NCBI RefSeq assembly: GCF_000023885.1 | Contig: NC_013165.1 | Location: 3,100,001-3,164,000 of the forward strand | From: Slackia heliotrinireducens DSM 20476 | GTDB taxonomy: Bacteria; Actinomycetota; Coriobacteriia; Coriobacteriales; Eggerthellaceae | Direction: 5' to 3' | Length of the DNA: 64,000 bases | Part shown: in pieces, positions 8,564-17,469 of the stretch | How the letters are laid out: each line of letters begins with the position of its first letter | Numbering within the stretch: the first letter of the stretch is position 1 | The notes under the pieces: model-generated | Seen by the model: the letters and a program-made list of their open reading frames with translations, nothing else | Told to the model about the DNA's origin: nothing | Database searches by the model: none | Program-made: the position numbers and the translations under genes

Positions 8564-9931
8564 TTAGAAGATGAGGTGTGCGATAGGCGCCACGATGAAC
8601 AGGCTGACCAGGGTACGCTCGAGGAAGATAACGAAAAGCTCAAGCAGGTTCACGGGGATCTTCGAGCCCAGGATCAGGCCGCCGACCTCGGAAAGGTAGA
8701 TGACCTGCGTGACCGAAACGACCGCGACGATGAAGCGCGACATGGGGCTCTCGATGCAACCGGCTGCGATGACCGACGGGGTGAACATGTCCGTGAAGCC
8801 GACGATCATGGTCTTCGACACGTCAACGGCTTCGGGAATCTGCAGCAGGTTCAGCAGCGGCATGAAGGGCAGGCCCAGGTAGTCGAAAATGGGCGTGTTG
8901 TTCGCAAGCACCAGAGCGAAGGTGCCGATGCACATGACGACGGGCATGACGCCGAACCACATGCCGCAGGCGTTTTTCAGGCCGCTCTCGAAGAACTGTA
9001 CGATGCCGCGATGGCCGTCGACGCGCTGGACTGCCAGGTGGATGCCGTAGGCAGCGGAGCTGTCGAATCCTTCGGGCAGGTCCTCAGGCATGGCGTTGCC
9101 CTCGACCAGGTAGTCGTCCTTCTTCATGCTCAGGGGTGGGATGCGTGGCAGAATGATGGCGCAGACGATGCCAATCAAGCAGATGCACAGGTAATACAGG
9201 CCGAAGTACTGCATGAGGTCGACCTGGGACAGAACCACGATGCTGAAGGTGATGGACACCGCGGAGAACGTGGTGGAGATGACGGACGCTTCGCGGGCCG
9301 AGTAATAGCCGCTCTCGTACTGGTTGCACGTGAGCATGACGCCCAGCGTGCCGTCGCCGACCCAAGAGGTGATGCAGTCGACCGCCGCGCGGCCGGGGAT
9401 ATTGAACACAGGGCGCATGAACTTGGTGAGCAGCGCGCCGATGAACTCAAGCAAACCGAAGTCGAGCAGCAGCGGAAGCAGCAGGCCCGCCAGGAAGAAA
9501 ATGATGACCAACACCGTGAGCAGATCGCTCAGCACGAAGCCGCCGGCGCCGCTTTCGGTAAACATATGGATGATGCCCGTGTCGTCGTCGCCAGCCTGAA
9601 CACCCAGGAACGTGAGCCAAATCAGGATGGCGCCGATGACGCGGATGACCGCCCAGACCGGCGTGGTGGAGAAGGTCTTGTCGATGATCGGGTAGGTGCG
9701 CAAAAACGACGGATGGTTCAGCGACGCTACGCCCAGAATTGCCGAAATCGTCACGATAATGACGCACAGAACCGGAAGGAACCCTTCCATAAGCCCCGCT
9801 AGGGCGTCGGCAAGAATCTTTACAACGATGGTAATTTCCCCATTGAACTTAACGGGGATCATGAATAAGAGAACACCTATGATGGAAGGGATGAGAAATC
9901 CCGCCAGTTGCCTCTTGCTGTACTTGTCCAT
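8564..9931 (-). CDS. YjiH-family membrane protein (nucleoside-recognition/gate domain)
   Basis: 455 residues with about 10 hydrophobic segments. It opens YSKRQLAGFLIPSIIGVLLFMIP, typical of YjiH proteins, and carries two gate-type repeats (for example GRAAVDCITSWVGDGTLGVMLT and AGCIESPMSRFIVAVVS) as in nucleoside transporters and spore-maturation proteins. The family is a presumed transporter of unknown substrate. The start is either the ATG at 9931 or a GTG at 9940; AAAGG sits 12 and 3 bases upstream respectively, so neither is ideal. The TetR gene follows on the same strand. Confidence 0.85.
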   Translation of the reverse strand: MDKYSKRQLAGFLIPSIIGVLLFMIPVKFNGEITIVVKILADALAGLMEGFLPVLCVIIVTISAILGVASLNHPSFLRTYPIIDKTFSTTPVWAVIRVIGAILIWLTFLGVQAGDDDTGIIHMFTESGAGGFVLSDLLTVLVIIFFLAGLLLPLLLDFGLLEFIGALLTKFMRPVFNIPGRAAVDCITSWVGDGTLGVMLTCNQYESGYYSAREASVISTTFSAVSITFSIVVLSQVDLMQYFGLYYLCICLIGIVCAIILPRIPPLSMKKDDYLVEGNAMPEDLPEGFDSSAAYGIHLAVQRVDGHRGIVQFFESGLKNACGMWFGVMPVVMCIGTFALVLANNTPIFDYLGLPFMPLLNLLQIPEAVDVSKTMIVGFTDMFTPSVIAAGCIESPMSRFIVAVVSVTQVIYLSEVGGLILGSKIPVNLLELFVIFLERTLVSLFIVAPIAHLIF

Positions 9932-10056
9932 GACAATCACTCGCCTTTATTCGGTTGCATTCCTCTGAAACGAAAGTATAGCACTGCCCGCCGCAACGGG
10001 CTCCATACGAAACGCGAAGGGCCGCCGGCGCGACCCTTCGGCAGTATGCGTGGTGG

Positions 10057-10455
10057 TTAGAACTGGATTTGCGGAGCAACGGCAGCGCTTGCGTCAGCGG
10101 CGAAGCTCTCGCGCTTGTGGAAGCCCATGAGGCCCGCGAACAGCATGGCCGGGAACGTCTCGATGGACGTGTTGTACTTCATGACCGTGTCGTTGTAGCT
10201 CTGGCGCATGTAGCTGATCTTGTCCTCAGTGTTGGAAAGCTCCTGCTGCAAACTAAGGAAGTTCGTGTTGGCCTTGAGGTCGGGGTAGCCCTCGGCAACG
10301 TTGGGAATGAGGTCCAAACGGCGCTGCAGCTGGACGTCGATCTGCGCCCAGGCGTTATCGACCATGTTGCGCATCTTGACCAGGTTGTTGTACAGCGCGA
10401 TAAGTGCAACCACGCAGACAATCAACACCACAAGGATTACGAGAAAAACGCTCAT
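10057..10455 (-). CDS. lemA: LemA-family protein with large internal deletion
   Basis: 132 residues: an N-terminal membrane helix (2-22), then LVKMRNMVDNAWAQIDVQLQ and RRLDLIPN as in LemA, then a jump straight to EGYPDLKANTNFLSLQQEL and SYNDTVMKYNTSIETFPAMLFAGLMGF. Usual LemA proteins (about 180-200 residues) have roughly 50 residues between these blocks, forming a helical hairpin. The reading frame is preserved across the joint and both flanks are well kept, so the gene looks functional but shortened. LemA proteins are membrane-anchored helical bundles of unclear role. GAGGAGATATCC precedes the ATG. Confidence 0.85.
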   Translation of the reverse strand: MSVFLVILVVLIVCVVALIALYNNLVKMRNMVDNAWAQIDVQLQRRLDLIPNVAEGYPDLKANTNFLSLQQELSNTEDKISYMRQSYNDTVMKYNTSIETFPAMLFAGLMGFHKRESFAADASAAVAPQIQF

Positions 10456-10608
10456 GGATATCTCCTCAGGTCGGCGTCTTCCGACGCTTGCTTGGCATGT
10501 ATGGCCACGATTATACCGCTACCCGCTTATTCCGTCCCCCTCGCCCCCACCCAACGGCGCGTAGCACCCATCCAGTCGCAACCACCCCGGCGGCACGGCC
10601 CGCGCCAA

Positions 10609-10830
10609 GCAAGGCGGTGAAGGGCGGCGTTTTGCCGCAGGCAAACAGCCGCCCGGCGGGACGGCCCTTCCGGGTAAGGCAGCGAAGGGCGGGGCTCCCT
10701 GGGCAAGGCGGTGAAGGGGCACGCTTTGCCGAAGGCAACAGCGCCCCGGCGGGACGGGTTTGGCGCAAGGCAGCGAAGGGCGGGCCATCGTTCGCGAAGC
10801 GAACCGCCCGCCCGGCGGGACGGCCTCCCC
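10609..10830. repeat. Imperfect tandem repeat of three GC-rich hairpin units
   Basis: Three units share the plan GCAAGGCGGTGAAGGGC, a hairpin, then GGCGGGACGG. The hairpins are at 10622-10654, 10716-10747 and 10778-10813. Their arms differ in sequence (GGGCGGC with GCCGCCC; GGGGC with GCCCC; GGGCGGGC with GCCCGCCC; inner arms TTTGCC/GGCAAA, TTTGCC/GGCAA and GTTCGC/GCGAAC) but each stays paired. A partial unit lacking its hairpin starts at 10676. Confidence 0.75.
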
Positions 10831-10874
10831 CGCAACAACCGTGGTTGAGCCGATGAACAGGCCAAAGTCAGCGA

Positions 10875-10974
10875 AAAGGGCCCAGGCACCCCAGATTGCC
10901 GCGCCGAGAGGGCAAGCGCGCCTCTTGGCGGCGAGCCCGAGCGGAAGCGGCAAGATGGGGTGCCTGGGCCCTTT
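10875..10974. repeat. 100-nt palindrome with 18-bp perfect closing stem
   Basis: Arms AAAGGGCCCAGGCACCCC (10875-10892) and GGGGTGCCTGGGCCCTTT (10957-10974) are perfectly complementary, and pairing continues inwards after a 2x2 mismatch (TTGCCGC/GCGGCAA). The interior can fold into further stems. Could be a REP/BIME-like element, an IS200-type remnant or a structured RNA. Confidence 0.75.
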
Positions 10975-10986
10975 GCAGCGTCGACA

Positions 10987-11014
10987 GCAAGGGCCGCCCC
11001 ATGGCGGCCCTTGC
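10987..11014 (-). terminator. Hairpin behind tRNA-Ser
   Basis: Perfect 12-bp stem GCAAGGGCCGCC/GGCGGCCCTTGC with a 4-base loop, 9 bases after the tRNA CCA end; no T-run, so termination is likely but not typical. Confidence 0.5.
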
Positions 11015-11022
11015 GCAAAGTC

Positions 11023-11110
11023 TGGCGGAGGAAGTAGGATTCGAACCCACGAGAGCTTTCACTCTGCTTGTTTTCAAGACAAGTGCCTTCAACCACTCGG
11101 CCATTCCTCC
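11023..11110 (-). tRNA. tRNA-Ser(UGA)
   Basis: 88-nt class II tRNA with encoded CCA. Acceptor GGAGGAA/TTCCTCC, D arm GCCGAGTGGTTGAAGGC, anticodon loop CTTGAAA (anticodon TGA), a long variable arm and T arm GTGGGTTCGAATCCTAC. Confidence 0.95.
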
Positions 11111-11121
11111 AAAGCGCAAAC

Positions 11122-11130
11122 AGAATACCA
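11122..11130 (-). promoter_or_regulatory. Extended -10 promoter of tRNA-Ser
   Basis: On the minus strand TGGTATTCT, an extended -10 (TATTCT), ends 12 bases before the mature tRNA 5' end. The same TATTCT hexamer is used by tRNA-Ile. Confidence 0.5.
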
Positions 11131-11247
11131 CACCGCCGATGCTTCGCGGTTGTTCGCCATAAAGTGGGCAATTTCTCCAGCAGCAAACAGCTTTGACCCG
11201 TAGCGTATCGCCAAGGCCGCCTCTCGAACTATGGTCATGAAGTGTAA

Positions 11248-14200
11248 ATGAATCGTATCTTTTGTAACAAACGAAACACCTCGCACACTCAACTACTAGA
11301 ATGGCAAAACCGCACATCAGATGCGGAATTGAAATACTACACAAGAGGTGCAGAACTGTCCAATAACGAAGACATACCGTCCTTTTTGAACCTAGGTATC
11401 GACGTCGGCTCAACCACCACCAAGGCGGTTGTGCTCGATCCCAAAACCCATGAGGTGCTGTACCACAGCTACCGCCGACACCAAGCCCGCCAGGCTCAAT
11501 CCGTGGCAAACGCATTCCGCGACGTAGCCGAGCGCTTTCTCGGCTCCAGGTTCCGAGTTGCCATCAGCGGGTCTGGTGCCAAGGACATCGCCACGGCGCT
11601 CAATATCCCCTATGTTCAAGAAGTTGTTGCGAACTCCATCGCCATCCAGGAGCTGCATCCGACGGCTCGCTGCGCCATCGAGCTCGGCGGCCAAGATGCG
11701 AAGATGATTTTCTTCACCTACGACTCGAAAACCGACCGGCTGGCCGTCTCGGACATGCGTATGAACGGCTCTTGTGCGGGCGGTACGGGCGCGTTTATTG
11801 ACGAAATTGCCTCGCTGCTCAAAACGCCTGTCGAGAAATTCAACGACCTGGCTTCGAAGGGTGAATCCGTCTTCAACATTTCCGGACGCTGCGGCGTCTA
11901 CGCTAAAACCGACATCCAACCCCTGCTCAACCAGGGCGTTCCCAAGGAAGACATCGCGCTTTCCAGTTTTCATGCCATTGCGAAGCAGACCCTCGGCGGC
12001 CTGGCCCAGGGCCTCGAAATCCATCCGCCCGTGGTGTTTGAAGGTGGTCCGATGACCTTCAACCCAAGGCTCATCGAAGTGTTCTGCGAGCGTCTGCACC
12101 TGAACGACGATCAGATCATCATTCCAGACATGCCGGAAACCATCGTCGCCCGCGGAACAGCGCTTTCGCTGGAAGGCCTGTTCGCAGACGAGGACGCCAG
12201 CATCAACCTGCTGTGCTCGGCAGAACTGCTCGAGGCAAGCGGCACCGAGCTGGCCTCCGAGAAAACCGTCGGCAAGCCCTTCTTCTCCTCCGACGAGGAG
12301 CTTGATGCGTTCCGCGAACGGCACGCCTTGCCGGACCATCGTGATCCGCTAGAAGGCAAACCCCAGGTCATCAATGCGTACTTGGGTATCGACTCCGGTT
12401 CGACCACCACGAAATTCGCCCTCGTCGATGAGGACACGCACCTGATCGACGAGTTTTACGCCAATAACGAGGGCGAGCCGTTGGACATCGCCAAGGCCGC
12501 GCTGACCGAGCTGCGCGAAAAGTACCGCGCCGCGGGCACGAAGCTCAACATTTTGGCCTGCGGCACCACTGGCTACGGCGAATTGCTCTTCCATAGGGCT
12601 TTTCACGCAGACTACCATGTGGTGGAAACCGTGGCTCATGCCACCGCCGCCCGCAAATACGTTCCCGACGCCTCGTTCATTTTGGACATCGGCGGCCAGG
12701 ATATGAAGGCCATCTGGATCGACAACGGCGTCGTCACGGATATCGTTGTGAATGAGGCCTGCTCATCGGGATGCGGATCGTTCTTGGAGAACTTCGGCGC
12801 TTCGCTGGGCATCCCCACGAAGGAAATCGCCACCGCAGCGTTCCGCTCGCCCTCCCCTGCGGTGCTGGGCAGCCGCTGCACCGTGTTCATGACCAGCAGC
12901 ATCGTCACCGAGCAGAAGAACGGCAAGACCTCTGACGACATCATGGCAGGCCTGTGCCGTTCCATCATCGAGAACGTGTTCACCAAGGTCATTCGCGTGT
13001 CGAACCTTTCGAGCCTGGGCGACAAGGTGGTCGTGCAAGGCGGCACGTTCAACAACGACGCCGTGCTGCGCGCCTTCGAGCAATATATAGGTAAGAACGT
13101 GGTTCGCGCGCCCTACCCCGGACTTATGGGCGCCATCGGCGCAGCCATGCTGGCCAAGCAGAACCGCGAAGACAGGATGGCCGAAGGTCAGACCGGCGAA
13201 TCCACCTTCATCGGGCTGGACAACCTGGATGACTTCTCCTACGAACGCGTCTCGGGCGTTATCTGCCCCTTCTGCGCGAACCGCTGCAACCGTACGCTCA
13301 TGACCTTCTCCGACGGCGTAACCTGGGTTACCGGCAACCGCTGCACGAAGGGCGAAATCATCGGCGACCCTTCGGACGAAACCACCCGCGACCTGCTGCG
13401 GCACACCATAGCCTCGCAGAATGCCGTGCCTGACCTGTTCAAAACCCGCCAACGGTTGCTGTTCCAGGATTACCCCTGCGAGCCCCTGTCCGAAGACCGC
13501 GGCATCACGGTCGGACTGCCCCGCGTGCTGGCCATCTGGGATACCATGCCGTTCTGGTCCACGTTCTTGCGCGCGCTGGGCTTCACCGTGAAAACCTCGC
13601 GCCTGTCCACCCGCGCCATGTACGAAAACGGCCTGTCCGCCGTAGCATCCGACACGGTCTGCTTCCCTGCGAAGCTGGTCCATGGGCACCTGCGCGAACT
13701 CGTCGGCATGGGCGTCGACCGCATCTTCATGCCGGTCATCACCGCCGTCGAGCCCGAGAACCAGCACGACACCAGCGAATCCATGTGTGCTGTTGTGAAG
13801 GGATATCCCCTGGTCATCCGTAATTCGGATAATCCTGAGGAGCAGTTCGGCGTGCCCTTCGACAGTCCGCTGTGGCACTGGCACACGAACAACGACCGCG
13901 ACCGCCAGCTCAGCCAATACATGCTGGACGCGTTCGGCGTGCCGAAGGAGCTGACCCTGCAGGCCATCGCGCAGGCGGACATCGCCCAGGCCACATTCCG
14001 CAGTCTGATGGACGAGGCGGGGCGCGAAGCCATCGATTACGCCCACAATCACGATACCTTCGCCGTGGTGCTGGCGTCACGTCCTTACCACAACGATCCT
14101 TTGGTCAACCACGACCTGCCGTCGATGTTCACCGAGATGGGCCTGCCCGTGCTCACACCCGACGCCGTGCCAGGCGTGCGCGAGGTGGATTTGTCCAACA

Positions 14201-15771
14201 GCCGCATCGACGTGGTCAACAACTACCACGCTCGCATGTTGGGTTCTGCTGTAATCGCAGCTCAGCGGGAAGATTTGGAATACGTGCAGCTGGTCAGCTT
14301 CGGCTGCGGCCACGACGCGTACCTATCCGATGAGATCATCCGCCTGATGAAGGAGGTCTCAGGCAAGACGCCGTTGGTCGTGAAGGTGGACGAGTCTGAC
14401 ATCCAGGGCCCGCTGCGCATCCGCGCACGGTCGTTCATCGAGACCATCAACATGAAACGCCGGCTGATGCGCTCCGGAGGAGTGCGTGCGGACGTGCATG
14501 AGCTGCAGGATTCCTATCCCGTGAAGTTCACGAAAACAGACGCGCGCGAACGCGTCATTCTGGTGCCCAACACCTCGCATGCCTTCTCCCGCCTGATGGC
14601 CGCCGTGTTCAGCAAGCAGGGCGTGAAGGCGCTGCCGCTGGACATCGGTCGTGAACGCGCAATTGAACTGGGTAAACGATACGTTCATAACGACATTTGC
14701 TTCCCGGCGCAGATCGTCATCGGCGAGGCGCTGGCTGCTTTGGAATCCGGCGAATACGACCAATACGACGTGGCCATCGGAACCGGCAAGTACATCGGCG
14801 ACTGCCGTCTGACCCATTACGCGGCGCTGCTGCGCAAGGCTCTCGACGACGCCGGATACGAAGACATCCCCATCGTCACCAACGACGACGTGGACTTCCA
14901 CAACATCCACCCCGGGTTCAAGATGAGCCTGCCCAGCGCCATCCGCATCGCCATGACGCTGCCCATGATCGATATTCTGGAAGAGCTTGTGCGCAAGATG
15001 CGCCCTTACGAACTGGTTCCCGGTGCGGCAAATGCCGCGTTTGACCAGGCCATGGACGTGTTGATGGAGGGACTCGAGAAGCATGGCGTGACCGGCGCGA
15101 CCGCCGGGTTCAAGCGCGCCATAGCCATCATGAAGGACGTTCCCTACGACCGCTCCGCCCTGAGGCCCAGCGTGCTCATCGTGGGCGAGTATCTGCTGAA
15201 CTTCCACCCCGGCGCGAACCACGACATCGAGGATTACCTGGAACGCAACGGCTTGGAAGTTATCGAGGCGCGCATGACCGACGTCATCCGCAAGACGTAT
15301 TTCTATCAGGATGCCCAGGTCAAAGAGTATAAGATCGAAACCTCCCTGCAGAACAAGGCGTGGCTGAGCATTGCGAACGGCCTGTTCGAGCGGGCCCACG
15401 ACAACGCCGACCGCATCGCTAAGGCCCATCCGCTCTACGAGCCGACCGCTCGCATGGGCGATTTGGTGGTGGACAGCGACCCCATCATCCACCACACCTT
15501 CGACGCGGGAGAAGGCGTTCTTATCCCTGGTGAGATTCTGCATCACGCCAAGCACGGCTGCCGGGCGTTCCTCATCCTGCAGCCCTTCGGCTGTCTGCCG
15601 AACCACATCGTCGGCCGCGGTATCTCGAAGAAGCTGAAGCAGATGTACCCCGATGCGCAGATCCTGCCGCTGGACTACGACCCTGACGTGAGCTTCGCCA
15701 ACGTGGAGAACCGCCTGCAGATGCTCATCATGAACGCCCGAGAGCATGACCGCGAGCGCAACCAGGCATAA
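11248..15771 (+). CDS. Giant acyl-CoA dehydratase activase-type protein (two BcrAD/BadFG domains plus DUF2229)
   Basis: Up to 1507 residues. Two ASKHA-fold ATPase domains follow each other: GIDVGSTTTKAVVL with ELGGQDAK and NGSCAGGTG (about 48-320), and GIDSGSTTTKFALV with DIGGQDMK and NEACSSGCG (about 373-640). Each keeps two Cys positions that ligate the 4Fe-4S cluster in HgdC-type activators. A DUF2229 region with CPFCANRC and CFPAKLVHGH follows (about 690-930), then a C-terminal HgdB-like part with a second NDICFPAQIVIGE motif. The family activates or mimics 2-hydroxyacyl-CoA/benzoyl-CoA type radical enzymes; true substrate unknown. Start uncertain: the first 45 residues resemble nothing, and in-frame CTG at 11356 (AGAGGTG upstream) or TTG at about 11389 may be real. 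No dehydratase subunit genes are adjacent. Confidence 0.9.
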   Translation: MNRIFCNKRNTSHTQLLEWQNRTSDAELKYYTRGAELSNNEDIPSFLNLGIDVGSTTTKAVVLDPKTHEVLYHSYRRHQARQAQSVANAFRDVAERFLGSRFRVAISGSGAKDIATALNIPYVQEVVANSIAIQELHPTARCAIELGGQDAKMIFFTYDSKTDRLAVSDMRMNGSCAGGTGAFIDEIASLLKTPVEKFNDLASKGESVFNISGRCGVYAKTDIQPLLNQGVPKEDIALSSFHAIAKQTLGGLAQGLEIHPPVVFEGGPMTFNPRLIEVFCERLHLNDDQIIIPDMPETIVARGTALSLEGLFADEDASINLLCSAELLEASGTELASEKTVGKPFFSSDEELDAFRERHALPDHRDPLEGKPQVINAYLGIDSGSTTTKFALVDEDTHLIDEFYANNEGEPLDIAKAALTELREKYRAAGTKLNILACGTTGYGELLFHRAFHADYHVVETVAHATAARKYVPDASFILDIGGQDMKAIWIDNGVVTDIVVNEACSSGCGSFLENFGASLGIPTKEIATAAFRSPSPAVLGSRCTVFMTSSIVTEQKNGKTSDDIMAGLCRSIIENVFTKVIRVSNLSSLGDKVVVQGGTFNNDAVLRAFEQYIGKNVVRAPYPGLMGAIGAAMLAKQNREDRMAEGQTGESTFIGLDNLDDFSYERVSGVICPFCANRCNRTLMTFSDGVTWVTGNRCTKGEIIGDPSDETTRDLLRHTIASQNAVPDLFKTRQRLLFQDYPCEPLSEDRGITVGLPRVLAIWDTMPFWSTFLRALGFTVKTSRLSTRAMYENGLSAVASDTVCFPAKLVHGHLRELVGMGVDRIFMPVITAVEPENQHDTSESMCAVVKGYPLVIRNSDNPEEQFGVPFDSPLWHWHTNNDRDRQLSQYMLDAFGVPKELTLQAIAQADIAQATFRSLMDEAGREAIDYAHNHDTFAVVLASRPYHNDPLVNHDLPSMFTEMGLPVLTPDAVPGVREVDLSNSRIDVVNNYHARMLGSAVIAAQREDLEYVQLVSFGCGHDAYLSDEIIRLMKEVSGKTPLVVKVDESDIQGPLRIRARSFIETINMKRRLMRSGGVRADVHELQDSYPVKFTKTDARERVILVPNTSHAFSRLMAAVFSKQGVKALPLDIGRERAIELGKRYVHNDICFPAQIVIGEALAALESGEYDQYDVAIGTGKYIGDCRLTHYAALLRKALDDAGYEDIPIVTNDDVDFHNIHPGFKMSLPSAIRIAMTLPMIDILEELVRKMRPYELVPGAANAAFDQAMDVLMEGLEKHGVTGATAGFKRAIAIMKDVPYDRSALRPSVLIVGEYLLNFHPGANHDIEDYLERNGLEVIEARMTDVIRKTYFYQDAQVKEYKIETSLQNKAWLSIANGLFERAHDNADRIAKAHPLYEPTARMGDLVVDSDPIIHHTFDAGEGVLIPGEILHHAKHGCRAFLILQPFGCLPNHIVGRGISKKLKQMYPDAQILPLDYDPDVSFANVENRLQMLIMNAREHDRERNQA

Positions 15772-15783
15772 CACCCCAGAAAG

Positions 15784-15825
15784 ACAACGCCCCCTGCCGC
15801 ATTGCTGCTTCAAGGGGCGTTCTGT
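15784..15825. terminator. Bidirectional terminator between activase gene and pstB
   Basis: AACGCCCC/GGGGCGTT arms with T-rich flanks on both strands; serves the two convergent genes. Confidence 0.65.
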
Positions 15826-15857
15826 TTGAAGGCCGTGTCAGGCTCGGGCTTTGTCGC

Positions 15858-16610
15858 CTAGCCGAACAGGCCGTTGACGTAGTCTGCTGTCTGAGGCTGT
15901 TGCGGGTTGTTGAACAGCTCGTCGGTGGGGGCGAACTCGATCAGGTCGCCCAGCAGGAAGAACGCGGCGTAGTCGGACACGCGCACCGCCTGCTGCATGT
16001 TGTGGGTGACCATGATCACGGTGTAGTCCTTCTTGAGTTCGCCGACCAGCTCTTCGATCTGGCCCGTGGAAATGGGGTCCAAAGCGCTGGTGGACTCGTC
16101 GAGGAGCAGCACCTTCGGCTTTACCGCCAGGGCGCGCGCGATGCACAGGCGCTGCTGCTGGCCGCCGGACAGGCCCAAGGCGCTCTTCTCGAGGCGGTCT
16201 TTCGTCTCGTCCCAAAGGGCGGCGCCGCGCAGCGACTCTTCGACGATCTGGTCCAGCTCCTTCTTGCTCCGGATTCCATGGATCTTCGGTCCGTACGCGA
16301 CGTTCTCGTAGATGCTCATGGGGAACGGATTCGCTTTCTGGAACACCATGCCGACTTCTTTTCGGATTTCGTTGACGTCGGCCTTGGGGTCGTAGATGTC
16401 CTGGCCTTCGAAGAGCACCTGGCCCTCGATCTTTACGGTCTTGACCAGGTCTTGCATGCGGTTCAACGTCTTGAGGAAGGTGGATTTGCCGCATCCGCTG
16501 GGGCCGATCAGCGCGGTGACCTTGTTTTTGGGGATGTTGATATTGATGTCATGGAGCGCATGGTGGCTGCCATACCAGAGGTTGAGTCCGGTTACTTCGA
16601 ATGCGTTCAC
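15858..16610 (-). CDS. pstB: Phosphate ABC transporter ATP-binding protein
   Basis: 250 residues, normal length. Walker [10 protein letters not shown] (about 36-44), signature LSGGQQQR, Walker [13 protein letters not shown] and the H-loop THNMQQ are intact, and LNRMQDL plus [15 protein letters not shown] are typical of PstB. It energises high-affinity phosphate uptake with PstA, PstC and PstS. It is last in pstS-pstC-pstA-pstB and starts one base after the pstA stop. Confidence 0.97.
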   Translation of the reverse strand: MNAFEVTGLNLWYGSHHALHDININIPKNKVTALIGPSGCGKSTFLKTLNRMQDLVKTVKIEGQVLFEGQDIYDPKADVNEIRKEVGMVFQKANPFPMSIYENVAYGPKIHGIRSKKELDQIVEESLRGAALWDETKDRLEKSALGLSGGQQQRLCIARALAVKPKVLLLDESTSALDPISTGQIEELVGELKKDYTVIMVTHNMQQAVRVSDYAAFFLLGDLIEFAPTDELFNNPQQPQTADYVNGLFG

Positions 16611-16611
16611 G

Positions 16612-17469
16612 CTATTTCTCCTTGTTGTTGAGCTTGGAAGCAGATACGTTGGCGGCTAGGTTGAGCAGCAGGGTCAGGATCAGTAGGATGGTCGCGATGG
16701 AGAATGCGACGTTCAACTCTCCTCGTTCCGTCGCGTAGACGTACAGGGCGACGGTCAGCGTGGCGCTCGACGACTGCAGCGCCGTCATGAAGCTGTTGAG
16801 GATCAGGCCGAAACCTGCCGTGTACAGCAGCGCGGCGGACTCGCCGACGATGCGGCCGACTGCCAGGATGCACCCGGTAACGATGCCGTCGATGGAGCTG
16901 GGCAGCACCACAGTACGGATCATGTGCCACTTGCCGCTCCCCAATGCCAGCGCACCTTCGCGGTAGGAGTCGGGAACGGTTTTCAGGCTTTCCAGCGTGT
17001 TGCTGATGATGGTGGGCAGAACCATGACCACCAGCGTGAGGCCGCCGACCAGGATGCCTGCTTTCAGGCCCATCAGTTGGATGAACGCCAGCATGCCTAC
17101 CAGGCCGAAGATGACCGAGGGGATGCCGGTGAGGGTTTCTACGGCGAATCCGATCAGTCTGACAAGACGGTAGTTCTTGGCGTACTCGTTCAGATACACC
17201 GCGGCGCACACGCCCAAGGGGATTACGATGACCATGGCGACCAGTACGATGTACAGGGTGTTCAGGATGTTCGGCAGGATGCCGATGGTGTCGTGGACAT
17301 AGCTGCTCTCCGTCGTCAGGAGCTCCGACGTGATGCCGGGGAAGCCCCGATAGAAGATGTAGGCGATGATGAACAGAAGCACCAGGCACACAAGGATGCC
17401 GCCCGCATAGACGAGGCCTTTCAGCATCGCGTTTTTGGCCTTGCGGGCGTTGAAGGTATTCGCCTGCAT
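16612..17469 (-). CDS. pstA: Phosphate ABC transporter permease PstA
   Basis: 285 residues with six hydrophobic segments and the binding-protein-dependent permease EAA-type loop ([30 protein letters not shown]). PstA forms the membrane channel with PstC. Its ATG directly follows the pstC stop, so translation is coupled. Confidence 0.95.
   Translation of the reverse strand: MQANTFNARKAKNAMLKGLVYAGGILVCLVLLFIIAYIFYRGFPGITSELLTTESSYVHDTIGILPNILNTLYIVLVAMVIVIPLGVCAAVYLNEYAKNYRLVRLIGFAVETLTGIPSVIFGLVGMLAFIQLMGLKAGILVGGLTLVVMVLPTIISNTLESLKTVPDSYREGALALGSGKWHMIRTVVLPSSIDGIVTGCILAVGRIVGESAALLYTAGFGLILNSFMTALQSSSATLTVALYVYATERGELNVAFSIATILLILTLLLNLAANVSASKLNNKEK

Larger units (their letters stand above)
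10456..11022. other. Non-coding GC-rich interval between tRNA-Ser and lemA
   Basis: No credible gene. The reading frames here are long only because the DNA is very GC-rich and repetitive. The interval holds the hairpin repeats at 10609-10830, the 100-nt palindrome at 10875-10974 and the hairpin at 10987-11014. Confidence 0.7.

Noticed and set aside
11410-15813. Long minus-strand open frames opposite the activase gene (for example 12763-14052 and 14359-15813)
   Set aside because: They are shadows of the high-GC coding strand: low-complexity His/Asp/Gln/Val-rich translations, no ribosome-binding sites, and the plus frame has clear family motifs.
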